DNA from: an uncultured Oscillospiraceae bacterium
GTDB taxonomy: Bacteria; Bacillota; Clostridia; Oscillospirales; Oscillospiraceae
Reading direction: 5' to 3'
Length of the DNA: 64,000 nucleotides
Assembly (NCBI GenBank): GCA_947631395.1
Contig: CANRLF010000009.1
Span: forward strand, 16,267-80,266
Part shown: one piece after another, positions 35,968 through 43,927 of the stretch
Layout: each line of letters opens with the position of its first letter
Numbering within the stretch: position 1 is the first letter of the stretch
The notes under the pieces: model-generated
The model's database searches: none
Told to the model about the DNA's origin: nothing
The model's input: the letters and a program-made list of their open reading frames with translations, nothing else
Program-made: the position numbers and the translations under genes

Positions 35968-36318
35968 ATGGTCAGATTTAAAACGGCCCAGGGGACGGTG
36001 TCCATCGCGCCTGAGGTCATCACCACTCTGGTGGGCGACGCGGCCACCAGCTGCTTCGGCGTCAAGGGTATGGCTATGCGCTCCGTCACTGACGGACTGG
36101 TGCACCTTTTGAAGCCCGAGGCCATGGGCCGGGGCGTCCATATCGCTTACGGGGAGGATTACATCCTCATTGACCTGCATATCGTCGTCGACCAGGGCGT
36201 GAATATTCCGGTCCTGTGCGGCAGTATAATCAGCGAGGTCAAATACAAGGTGACCGAGGCCACCGGCATTGACGTCAGATCCGTCGATGTGTTTGTAGAC
36301 TCGATAAGTATTGATTGA
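35968..36318 (+). CDS. Asp23/Gls24 family protein (YloU-like)
   Basis: Envelope-stress family protein; Asp23 of Staphylococcus is a membrane-associated abundant protein. Seen: 116 residues; start GTVSIAPEVITTLVGDAATSCFGVKGM, HIAYGEDYILIDLHIVV and C-terminal VKYKVTEATGIDVRSVDVFV match the family. Its stop TGA shares a base with the ATG of the DAK2 gene, as in the conserved yloU-yloV pair. Confidence 0.93.
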   Translation: MVRFKTAQGTVSIAPEVITTLVGDAATSCFGVKGMAMRSVTDGLVHLLKPEAMGRGVHIAYGEDYILIDLHIVVDQGVNIPVLCGSIISEVKYKVTEATGIDVRSVDVFVDSISID

Positions 36319-38021
36319 TGGAGGACAAAGCCTTGGTACAGTCGATAGATGCCGCCCTTATGAAGTCAATGATCATCTCCGGCGCGGCGCTCCTGGAGCA
36401 GAATAAGAAACAGATAAACGAGCTCAACGTCTTCCCCGTACCTGACGGCGATACGGGCACGAACATGAGCCTTACGCTCAATTCCGGCGTCACCGCCCTC
36501 AAGAGCTCCGGCTACACCACCGTCACCGCCTGCGCTGACGCGGTGGCCAGCGCCCTTTTGCGGGGCGCCAGGGGCAACTCCGGCGTAATACTCTCCCTTC
36601 TCTTCCGTGGCATCGGCAAGAGCCTCAAGGGCAAGGACGTATGCTCCGCCGCCGATTTCGCCGCCGCACTCACCCGTGGCGTTGAGGTGGCCTACAAGGC
36701 CGTCATGCGCCCCACCGAGGGGACCATACTCACCGTCTCGCGTCTCACCGCCGACGCGGCCCGTACATATTGCGAGTCCGGCGACGACCTGGCGGCCCTC
36801 TTTGACGCCATGATTTCCGCCGGGGACGAGGCCCTGGCCGGGACCATCGACCAGAACCCGGTCCTCAAAAAGGCCGGCGTGGTGGACGCCGGCGGCAAGG
36901 GCTTCATGTGCATACTGCGCGGGATGCTCTCCGCCATTGTCGGCAACCCCATTGAGCACGTCGCTTCCGACGAGGACGCCAGCGAGGGCGCGGATTTCGC
37001 AAGCCTTTCCGACGAGGAGATAACCTTTGCCTTCGACACCGTCTTTATTGTCCGTAAAAATGACCCGGATGTGGACCTGGACCCCTTCCGGGAGTACCTG
37101 AGCTCCATCGGCGACAGCCTGGTGATTGGCGAGGACGACGAGGCCTTCAAGGTCCATGTCCACACCAACACCCCCGGCGACGCCCTGAACGCCGCCCAGC
37201 AGTATGGCGTTCTGGAGCTGGCCAAGATAGAGAACATGGTCACCCAGCGTGACGACCTGGCCGCCGGACGAAAGGCCCAGTCCACCGACGACCTGGAGGC
37301 CGCGGAGAAGGAGCTGGAGGCCATGGAGCAACAGCAGTCCGAGCCCGTAGACGTGCCCCCGGAGAGGGCCTACGGCCTGGTGGCCGTCTGCGCGGGAGCA
37401 GGTATGCAGGCCGTATTCAAGAACCTGGGCGTGGACGCCGTTGTTACCGGCGGCCAGACCATGAACCCCTCTACCGAGGACATCTTAAGGGCCGTTCAGT
37501 CCGTCCCCGCCGAGACCGTCTTTGTCCTTCCGAATAACAAGAACATAATAATGGCCGCTCAGCAGTGCGACAGGCTCACGGAGAAAAACGTGGTGGTGAT
37601 CCCCTCAAAGACCGTCCCACAGGGCATCTCCGCCCTGGTGTGCTTCGACGACACCCTGGACGCCGAGGAGCTGACGGATGCCATGACCGACGCCTGTGGC
37701 ACCGTGCACACGGCTCTGGTGACTTACGCGGCCAGGGATTCGGAATTTGACGGCGAGGAGATCCACGCCGGTGAGTATCTCGCCCTTCTGGAAAACCAGC
37801 TCCTCTGCAATACCTCGGACCTTGCACAGCTCATCGGCGGCATCGCCGACGCCGTGCGGGACTTCGACCCGGAGGTCCTGACGGTCTTTTACGGTGAGGA
37901 CGTCACAGAGGACGCCGCCCAGGCCGTGGCCGACAAGCTCCAGTCCGCCTTCCCCGACGCCGACACCCAGCTCATCTCCGGTGGCCAGCCGGTATACTAC
38001 TACATGATCTCCGCTGAGTAA
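36318..38021 (+). CDS. DAK2/DhaL-domain protein (FakA/YloV-like)
   Basis: Kinase-like protein; relatives phosphorylate fatty acids with a FakB (DegV-type) carrier for incorporation into phospholipid. Seen: 567 residues; N-terminal DhaL ATP-binding domain with NVFPVPDGDTGTNMSLTL and LLRGARGNSGVILS, a middle DegV-contacting region (residues 220-300), and a C-terminal domain similar to DegV/DAK1 (residues 350-567). ATG 36318 overlaps the previous stop. A DegV-family gene at 41045-41917 could supply the FakB partner. Ends at a strong terminator. Confidence 0.92.
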   Translation: MEDKALVQSIDAALMKSMIISGAALLEQNKKQINELNVFPVPDGDTGTNMSLTLNSGVTALKSSGYTTVTACADAVASALLRGARGNSGVILSLLFRGIGKSLKGKDVCSAADFAAALTRGVEVAYKAVMRPTEGTILTVSRLTADAARTYCESGDDLAALFDAMISAGDEALAGTIDQNPVLKKAGVVDAGGKGFMCILRGMLSAIVGNPIEHVASDEDASEGADFASLSDEEITFAFDTVFIVRKNDPDVDLDPFREYLSSIGDSLVIGEDDEAFKVHVHTNTPGDALNAAQQYGVLELAKIENMVTQRDDLAAGRKAQSTDDLEAAEKELEAMEQQQSEPVDVPPERAYGLVAVCAGAGMQAVFKNLGVDAVVTGGQTMNPSTEDILRAVQSVPAETVFVLPNNKNIIMAAQQCDRLTEKNVVVIPSKTVPQGISALVCFDDTLDAEELTDAMTDACGTVHTALVTYAARDSEFDGEEIHAGEYLALLENQLLCNTSDLAQLIGGIADAVRDFDPEVLTVFYGEDVTEDAAQAVADKLQSAFPDADTQLISGGQPVYYYMISAE

Positions 38022-38031
38022 AAGAAAATTT

Positions 38032-38067
38032 AAAGGCTTCCCTCAAATGAGGGGAGCCTTTTTTTGC
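38032..38067 (+). terminator. Terminator after the DAK2 gene
   Basis: 13 bp stem (38032-38044 with 38049-38061), loop AAAT, run of seven T. Confidence 0.92.
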
Positions 38068-38076
38068 TTTTTCCTA

Positions 38077-38127
38077 TTGACAACATGCTCCTACAAGTGT
38101 AGTATAGTGCCATGCTTACAGTTGTAG
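38077..38127 (+). promoter_or_regulatory. BlaI-operon promoter with two TACAnnTGTA boxes
   Basis: TTGACA (38077-38082), 17 bp, TAGTAT (38100-38105). Box 1 TACAAGTGTA (38092-38101) lies in the spacer and enters the -10; box 2 TACAGTTGTA (38117-38126) precedes the RBS. TACAnnTGTA is the known BlaI/MecI/CopY operator core. Confidence 0.88.
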
Positions 38128-38137
38128 GAGGCGCAAA

Positions 38138-38500
38138 ATGAGACTTTCTGACCGTGAATGGACAGTGCTGGACGCCCTGTGGGAGTCCGGCGGGGCGACA
38201 CTTGGGGAGCTCACCGGAGCTCTGGCTGAGCGGACGGAGTGGAACAGAAATACCGTTCTCACATACCTCACCCGCATGGAGGCCAAGGGGCTGGTGTCCA
38301 TCGACAAGGACGGCTCTCCCCGGCGCTACCGGGCGGCGCTGAGCCGTGAGCAGTGCCGCTCCGAGGCGAGACGCGGCTTTCTTGAAAGCGTATACCACGG
38401 TTCCGCCGGTGATCTGGTGGCAGCGTTTTTGAAGGACAGCTCCATCTCCCGGGAGGAGAAGGAGCGGCTTCAGAAGCTCTTGGACGATATGGAGGTGTAA
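38138..38500 (+). CDS. BlaI/MecI/CopY-family repressor
   Basis: Winged-helix dimeric repressor inactivated by proteolysis. Seen: 120 residues; LSDREWTVLDALWESGGATLGEL, recognition helix NRNTVLTYLTRMEAKGLV, and C-terminal dimer helices (DLVAAFLKDSSISREEKERL). The AAF sequence lies at the position of the N-F cleavage site in staphylococcal BlaI. Two operator boxes in its own promoter indicate autorepression. No beta-lactamase gene lies nearby, so the inducer need not be a beta-lactam. Confidence 0.93.
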   Translation: MRLSDREWTVLDALWESGGATLGELTGALAERTEWNRNTVLTYLTRMEAKGLVSIDKDGSPRRYRAALSREQCRSEARRGFLESVYHGSAGDLVAAFLKDSSISREEKERLQKLLDDMEV

Positions 38501-38503
38501 AGG

Positions 38504-40417
38504 GTGCGGGACATCTGGGACTTTCTTCTTCAGACCCTGACTGCCTCCGGGGTGGCACTGCTTCTCATCGCCGTCAAGGTGATGCTCCGGGACAAGCTGT
38601 CCCCCCGCTGGCAGTTTGCCTCATGGGGCGTGTTGGCGTTGGTCCTCCTGATGCCCGCCGGGATAATGGGGCACTATTGCCTTATAAACTGGCCGCTGTG
38701 GGTGGAGGCTCTGCGGTCCGCCCTCACCGGAAAATTCGGGGCGATGACCCGCGTCTCGGCGCCGATACCTTTGCCGCCCCTCCGGCTCCCCGTCTCTCTG
38801 TGGGACTGGCTCTACATCGCCTACCTTGCCGGTGTGGCGGCGCTGGCGGTGAAGTACATCCTCTCCTACGTGCGTCTTCGTCTGGCCCTTAAAAACGGCC
38901 GCCCAGTGACGGGTACGCAAATCGAGGCGGTAGCGGATAATTACGGCCTTCCGATATGCAAAGCCGTGGAGGTGGAGGGCCTTCAGACGGCCTTCGTCTG
39001 CGGTATCCTCCGGCCCGTGCTGGCATTGCCTGCGGGGAGAAAGACTGACGACAAGGTCATACTCCACGAGCTGTTGCACCTTAAATACCGCGACGCGGCC
39101 TGGGGGCTGGCGATAGCGTTTTTCAAGTGCCTGCACTGGTGTAACCCCCTTATCCGGCTGTGCGCGAATATGGCGGGCAACGACCTGGAAGCTCTCTGCG
39201 ACCAGCGGGTCCTGGAACGGCTGGAGGGCGAGGAGCGGCGGGATTACGGCCGGATACTCTTGGGCATGGCCGACGAAAAATACGCCCGGGTCCCCGGTAC
39301 CTCCTCCATGGCCAACGGGAGCCGAAACATCCGCCGACGCATCGAGGCCATAGTCAGATTTAAGCTCTACCCCACCGGAATGAGACTCGTGTCCGTGTGC
39401 ATACTGCTGGTGCTTGTCTGCCCCATCCTCGCGGGCTCAAGGGCACGAACCACGGCGGACATCGGAAACGTATATATCGACATGGCCTCCGCCCGCACGA
39501 CCCGTTGCGTCACCTTCGCCGGGGCCTTTGACACCTACGCCAAGGCCGTTATAACAGGCCGTAGCGACTACCGGGCCATGTGCGCGCCCCTTTCCGAGCA
39601 GGACGCCCTCGCCGAGAGCTGGTCTGAGGACGGCAACCGAAGCTGGTTTGACGCCAATTTAAGCTACAAGGACCTCTACGACCGCTCCCTCGGTTACGGG
39701 ATATACGGCCTTACCGAAAATAACGGCGCCTGGGAGGGCTTTCTTGTCCTGACCCTCCAAAGTGCCCCGGAGGGCAAGACCTGGAGCGGCAACTCCTCCG
39801 AGCGTTGGGTCACGGTCCAGCCCCTCCGGGCCTATCGGGAGAGCGGCCGCTGGGTGGTCATGCCTCTTGGCGACGCCAAAACCTGTCAGCGCGACCAGCG
39901 GGACGGCGTCGATCTCGGCCTTCCGTATATTGAATACCGTGACGAAACGGAGGAGTTTACCGTTCATCTCCTCCGGCAGGTCAGGTCCTACGCGGACAGC
40001 CGCACTGAGCCCGACGCCTTCGGCTACTCACAGCCGGACATGACCCCCGTGCCCGACAGAAAATTCCTCTCAGAGACCCAGGATACCATTTTAGCCGATT
40101 ACACCGGTCCGGAGGAGAACAGGTCCCTTTACACGCGCATTGGCGTGTCCGCGGCGGAGTTTAAGTCCGGGGAGGCGCGACCTGTACTTCGCGCCCCCGG
40201 GGCCTGGGAGTCCGGCTACAGCTCCGACGGCCGCCAGTGGGGCGATGTCTCCCTCCGGGACAATTGGTGGGACGGCCCCATATTTCTGTCAGGAGGAGGG
40301 GAATGGGGCGGCGACCCCACGCCGCCGGAGCTCTACGCCGCCGATCTCTATCTCAACGGCGAAAAAGCGGTGGAGCTGACGCTCAGGCCGGAGGAGAGAG
40401 GGGATACCCATGGATGA
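38504..40417 (+). CDS. M56/BlaR1-type membrane metalloprotease sensor
   Basis: Transmembrane sensor protease expected to trigger loss of the upstream BlaI repressor. Seen: 637 residues, GTG start 4 bases after blaI; helices at about residues 9-27, 40-60, 103-121 and 292-310; cytoplasmic gluzincin motif HELLH at 188-192 with the third ligand in NDLEALCD (Glu229). After the last helix, about 325 extracellular residues form the sensor. This domain is not a penicillin-binding (SxxK) domain by eye, contains several Trp/Tyr-rich strands, and has no assignment. Ligand unknown. Confidence 0.9.
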   Translation: MRDIWDFLLQTLTASGVALLLIAVKVMLRDKLSPRWQFASWGVLALVLLMPAGIMGHYCLINWPLWVEALRSALTGKFGAMTRVSAPIPLPPLRLPVSLWDWLYIAYLAGVAALAVKYILSYVRLRLALKNGRPVTGTQIEAVADNYGLPICKAVEVEGLQTAFVCGILRPVLALPAGRKTDDKVILHELLHLKYRDAAWGLAIAFFKCLHWCNPLIRLCANMAGNDLEALCDQRVLERLEGEERRDYGRILLGMADEKYARVPGTSSMANGSRNIRRRIEAIVRFKLYPTGMRLVSVCILLVLVCPILAGSRARTTADIGNVYIDMASARTTRCVTFAGAFDTYAKAVITGRSDYRAMCAPLSEQDALAESWSEDGNRSWFDANLSYKDLYDRSLGYGIYGLTENNGAWEGFLVLTLQSAPEGKTWSGNSSERWVTVQPLRAYRESGRWVVMPLGDAKTCQRDQRDGVDLGLPYIEYRDETEEFTVHLLRQVRSYADSRTEPDAFGYSQPDMTPVPDRKFLSETQDTILADYTGPEENRSLYTRIGVSAAEFKSGEARPVLRAPGAWESGYSSDGRQWGDVSLRDNWWDGPIFLSGGGEWGGDPTPPELYAADLYLNGEKAVELTLRPEERGDTHG

Positions 40418-40991
40418 TAACCTCCGGCGCCTCACCTCCGGCGTCTCTCAGGCCGCCTGGGGGTACTTTTTCCTCCACGTTGACTTGAATATCGGCCCCG
40501 TGAGTATCCTCCCCGCCTTCGTGGGGTACCTCCTTATGCTGTCCGCCATCGGCAAGCTCTTAAGGGAGCGCCGGGAGCTGGGGTTACTGCGGCCGCTCTG
40601 TATAATACTGGCAATATGGCACGCCGCCGGCTGGCTCGCGTCATTTGCGGAAATAAACCTTACCGGCCTATTTGCCCCTCTCGATATTCTGATTGCCGTG
40701 GCGGAGCTCTATCTCCACTTCCAGTTCCTCACCGACATGGCGGCCCTGGCCGGGCGCTATCAGCCACAGGACGCCACACTTGATCGGCGGCTTATCAACT
40801 GCCGGACGGTATACGTGACACTCATGGCGTTTTATGACATACTTTTTATCCTGCCCTACGGGCCCCAGAACGGCGTCCAGACCGTGATAATCCTGTTTTG
40901 CGGCCTCGTCAGCGCCGTCGCCGCCTTCACCGCCATGTTCGGCCTGTTCTCCCTCCGAAGGTCGATCGTAGCGGGAAATCCGGAAAGTTGA
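40410..40991 (+). CDS. Multi-pass membrane protein of the BlaI/M56 operon
   Basis: Not recognised. Seen: 193 residues, five or six hydrophobic segments (about 30-50, 60-80, 85-105, 133-150, 158-185) and no catalytic motif. Its ATG overlaps the end of the M56 gene by 8 bases, so it belongs to the same operon and is probably the effector or accessory protein controlled by this sensor-repressor pair. N-terminus DDNLRRLTSGVSQAAWGYFF. Confidence 0.8.
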   Translation: MDDNLRRLTSGVSQAAWGYFFLHVDLNIGPVSILPAFVGYLLMLSAIGKLLRERRELGLLRPLCIILAIWHAAGWLASFAEINLTGLFAPLDILIAVAELYLHFQFLTDMAALAGRYQPQDATLDRRLINCRTVYVTLMAFYDILFILPYGPQNGVQTVIILFCGLVSAVAAFTAMFGLFSLRRSIVAGNPES

Positions 40992-41001
40992 CCCATCAAA
41001 A

Positions 41002-41029
41002 AAGACCTCGGGCGCAAACCCGAGGTCTT
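41002..41029. terminator. Bidirectional terminator
   Basis: 11 bp stem AAGACCTCGGG/CCCGAGGTCTT, loop CGCAAA; T-run strong on the minus strand (degV side). Confidence 0.88.
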
Positions 41030-41044
41030 ATAATTTGTAGTGTT

Positions 41045-41917
41045 TTATCTCGCATTTCCAAGGAAGAACAGCGCCAGTGTCCCCGGCCCTGAGTGGGCGC
41101 CGATGACCGGGCCGATGGAGTTTATGGTTATCGACTTTGGCGAGAGGTTCTCCTGGACGAGGCTTGCCAGGTACTTGGCGTCCTCCGGGCAGTCGCCGTG
41201 GGAGATGAACACGTGCTGGCCGGCTATGTCGTCGCCTGTATCGCGGCCCTTCTCGAATATGGCCTTTATTGCCGCCTTGCGGCCCCGGGCCTTGAACATA
41301 TTGATGAGGTACCCGTCGTCGTCCACATGTAGGACGGGCTTTATGTTGAGGATCGTCCCCACCGCCGCGGTGGCGGCGCTGACTCTGCCCCCGCGCTTGA
41401 GAAAGAACAGGTCATCTACGGTGAACCAGTGGGCGATCCTGGGGGCCGTGGCGGCGGCGTAGTCCCGGAGCTCCTCGATGCTCAGGCCCTCACGTTTTTT
41501 GAGGGCCGACAGATAGACCAGAAGGCCCTGGCCCATGGATGCGCACTTGGAGTCAAGCACATATATCTTCCTCTCGGGGTACCTCTCCGAAAGCTCCTCC
41601 GCGGCGATAGCGCCGTTCTGGCAGGTGCTGGAGAGGGCCGTGGCGAAGGCTATATAGAGGATGTCCTTCCCCTCCTTCAGGATGGGCTCCATGAACTCCA
41701 CGAACTCGTTGGGGTTCACAGCCGCGGTGGAGGCGTTCCCGCCGGACCGCAGGGCCTCATAGAAGGCGTGAGACGGGATCTCCCGCTCATCAAGATAGTT
41801 GAGAAATTCCTTTCCGTCCAGGTTGACCCGGAGCGGAAGTACGCTTATGTCCAGCTCCTCCGCCATCGTCGCGGGCAGATCGCAGGAGGAATCGGTGAGA
41901 ATTACATATTCGCTCAT
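41045..41917 (-). CDS. DegV-family fatty-acid-binding protein (FakB-like)
   Basis: Binds a fatty acid and presents it to the kinase FakA. Seen: 290 residues from ATG 41917 (GGGAG upstream); EYVILTDSSCDLP start, GGNASTAAVNPNEFVE with the Thr/Ser lipid-head motif, and the C-terminal SIGPVIGAHSGPGTLALFF motif. The DAK2 protein at 36318 would be its partner. Monocistronic. Confidence 0.93.
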   Translation of the reverse strand: MSEYVILTDSSCDLPATMAEELDISVLPLRVNLDGKEFLNYLDEREIPSHAFYEALRSGGNASTAAVNPNEFVEFMEPILKEGKDILYIAFATALSSTCQNGAIAAEELSERYPERKIYVLDSKCASMGQGLLVYLSALKKREGLSIEELRDYAAATAPRIAHWFTVDDLFFLKRGGRVSAATAAVGTILNIKPVLHVDDDGYLINMFKARGRKAAIKAIFEKGRDTGDDIAGQHVFISHGDCPEDAKYLASLVQENLSPKSITINSIGPVIGAHSGPGTLALFFLGNAR

Positions 41918-41960
41918 ATTCTTTCTCCCTTTCGTTGCTTGTGGATAGTGCACAGTTTTT

Positions 41961-41990
41961 ATTATACCAAATACTCCGGCCGTTTGTCGA
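41961..41990 (-). promoter_or_regulatory. Promoter of the degV gene
   Basis: Minus strand: TCGACA (41985-41990), 18 bp, extended -10 TGGTATAAT (TATAAT at 41961-41966). Confidence 0.7.
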
Positions 41991-42026
41991 GTACCAGGAC
42001 CGACAAACATTCAAAAAAACCGCAAA

Positions 42027-42054
42027 AAATTCCGGGGCAGAAGCCCCGGAATTT
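42027..42054 (-). terminator. Terminator after tsf
   Basis: 12 bp stem (42027-42038 with 42043-42054), loop AGAA (plus-strand reading), T-run on the minus strand. Confidence 0.9.
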
Positions 42055-42067
42055 ATTTTGGATCTGT

Positions 42068-42982
42068 TTACTTTACAAGCTTGGCGACTTCGGCGGCCAG
42101 GTCATCCTGGCGCTTCTCGATGCCCTCGCCCTTCTCAAAGCGAACGGCGCCGGCAAACTTGATGTTACCGCCCAGAGCCTTTGCGCAGTTGGCAATGTAC
42201 TTCTCCACGGTCACGGAGTTGTCCTTAACGAACTCCTGCTGGAGAAGGCAGTTCTCGGCGTAGAACTTGTTGAGCTTGCCCATGACTATCTTCTCACGGA
42301 CCTGCTCGGGCTTGCTGGCCATGGCCGGGTCGTTTGCCATCTGGGCCATCATAATCTTCTTCTCCTCATCCAGCACGTCCTGGGTGACCTGGGTCTTATC
42401 CCAGAAGCGGGGATTAAGAGCCGCGATCTGCATGGCGGCGTCCTTACCAACAGCCTCCACCTTCTCAGCGGGCAGGTCGGTGTCAAGGTTAACGATGACG
42501 CCGATTTTGCCGCCCATGTGGACGTAGGGGACGGAAACGCCGGTATCGAACCGAGCGAAGCGGCGGACGTTGATGTTCTCGCCGATCACCAGGACCTTCT
42601 CGTTCTGGGCCTCCTTGACGGTGAGGTCGGAGGCGGGATACTTGCAGGCCATAAGGGCCTCAAGGTCCGCGGGGGCGTCCTTGGCGACGACGGCGGCGAT
42701 CTGGTGGACATAGTCCACGAACACGTCGTTCTTGGCCACGAAGTCGGACTCGGCGTTGACCTCAACGCAGACTCCCACTCCGTCAATGACGGTGGCGTAA
42801 GCCACGCCCTCGGCGGCGATGCGGCCGGCCTTCTTCTGGGCGGCGGCAAGGCCCTTCTCACGCAGCCACTCGACTGCCTTGTCTATATCTCCGTCGGTGG
42901 CGGCCAGGGCCTTCTTGCAGTCCATCATGCCAACGCCGGTCATCTCGCGCAGGTTCTTTACATCAGCGGCGGAAATAGCCAT
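42068..42982 (-). CDS. tsf: Elongation factor Ts
   Basis: Nucleotide exchange factor for EF-Tu. Seen: 304 residues; VKNLREMTGVGMMDCKKAL N-terminal motif, the TDF-like region ESDFVAKND, and a complete core domain. It follows rpsB by 18 bases, the usual order. Confidence 0.97.
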   Translation of the reverse strand: MAISAADVKNLREMTGVGMMDCKKALAATDGDIDKAVEWLREKGLAAAQKKAGRIAAEGVAYATVIDGVGVCVEVNAESDFVAKNDVFVDYVHQIAAVVAKDAPADLEALMACKYPASDLTVKEAQNEKVLVIGENINVRRFARFDTGVSVPYVHMGGKIGVIVNLDTDLPAEKVEAVGKDAAMQIAALNPRFWDKTQVTQDVLDEEKKIMMAQMANDPAMASKPEQVREKIVMGKLNKFYAENCLLQQEFVKDNSVTVEKYIANCAKALGGNIKFAGAVRFEKGEGIEKRQDDLAAEVAKLVK

Positions 42983-43000
42983 ATCCTTTGTCCTCCTGTA

Positions 43001-43741
43001 TTATTCTTCAGCGGCGGCTTCCTCGGCCTCGGCCTCTTCCTTGGCCTCGGCGGCGTCCTCGCCCTGGCGGCCCTCCTGGATGGCGTTAGCCATGGTGGCG
43101 GCGATAAGGCGAATGGCGCGGATGGCGTCGTCATTGCCGGGGATCACATAGTCGACCTCATCGGGGTCGCAGTTGGTGTCCACGATGGCGACGATGGGGA
43201 TGCCAAGCCTTCTGGCCTCGGCGATGGCGTTGCGCTCCTTGCGGGGATCAACGATGAAGAGGGCGGAGGGGAGCTTATTCATCTCCTTGACGCCGCCGAG
43301 ATACTTCTCCAGCTTTGCCATCTCGCCCAAGTGCTTCATAACCTCTTTCTTGGGGAGCATATCGAAGGTGCCGTCCTCCTGCATCTTCTTAAGCTGCGCC
43401 AGACGGTCCACACGGGTGCGCATGGTCTTGAAGTTGGTGAGCATACCGCCAAGCCATCTGGCGTTCACATAGTACATGCCCACGCGCTCGGCCTCTTCCT
43501 TCATGGCGTCCTGGGCCTGCTTCTTGGTGCCCACGAAGAGGAGCGTACCACCGTTCTCAGAGAGCTCACGGACGAAGTTATAGGCCTCCTCCAGCTTCTT
43601 CACGGTCTTTGCAAGGTCGATGATGTAGATACCGTTGCGCTCCATGTAGATGTAGGGAGCCATCTTGGGGTTCCAGCGCCTTGTCTGGTGGCCGAAGTGC
43701 ACACCGGCCTCAAGGAGCTGCTTCATTGATACTACTGCCAT
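43001..43741 (-). CDS. rpsB: 30S ribosomal protein S2
   Basis: Small-subunit protein bound late in assembly. Seen: 246 residues; [58 protein letters not shown]. The C-terminal tail is acidic and Ala/Glu-rich. Preceded by a structured leader with its own promoter. Confidence 0.97.
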   Translation of the reverse strand: MAVVSMKQLLEAGVHFGHQTRRWNPKMAPYIYMERNGIYIIDLAKTVKKLEEAYNFVRELSENGGTLLFVGTKKQAQDAMKEEAERVGMYYVNARWLGGMLTNFKTMRTRVDRLAQLKKMQEDGTFDMLPKKEVMKHLGEMAKLEKYLGGVKEMNKLPSALFIVDPRKERNAIAEARRLGIPIVAIVDTNCDPDEVDYVIPGNDDAIRAIRLIAATMANAIQEGRQGEDAAEAKEEAEAEEAAAEE

Positions 43742-43853
43742 TTTGTGTTCTCCTTTTTAAATTTAGTTCTTACCTCCACGCGGCGTAAACCGTGCCAACC
43801 TTTCGGCACATGACCCGGCAAACCGGCGTGTGCGTAATACCCCCTTTGGGGGC
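43742..43853 (-). promoter_or_regulatory. Structured rpsB leader (candidate S2 autoregulatory RNA)
   Basis: About 110 bases of untranslated RNA with hairpins GCCCCC/GGGGGT, a CCGG-rich stem and GTGCC/GGCAC (loop near GAAAGGTT), ending in GGAGAACAC before the ATG. Ribosomal-protein leaders often bind the encoded protein; assignment to S2 is by position. Confidence 0.6.
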
Positions 43854-43859
43854 TTTAGC

Positions 43860-43888
43860 ATTATAGCAGAGCTTTTTCACGATTGCAA
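43860..43888 (-). promoter_or_regulatory. Promoter of rpsB-tsf
   Basis: Minus strand: TTGCAA (43883-43888), 17 bp, TATAAT (43860-43865). Confidence 0.82.
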
Positions 43889-43927
43889 GGATTATTTTGC
43901 CCTTTTTTGAAAAATTTAAGTCGCTCC

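Noticed and set aside
38504..40417. Beta-lactam sensing by the M56 protein
   Set aside because: No SxxK-SxN-KTG pattern is visible in the extracellular part and no beta-lactamase gene is nearby.
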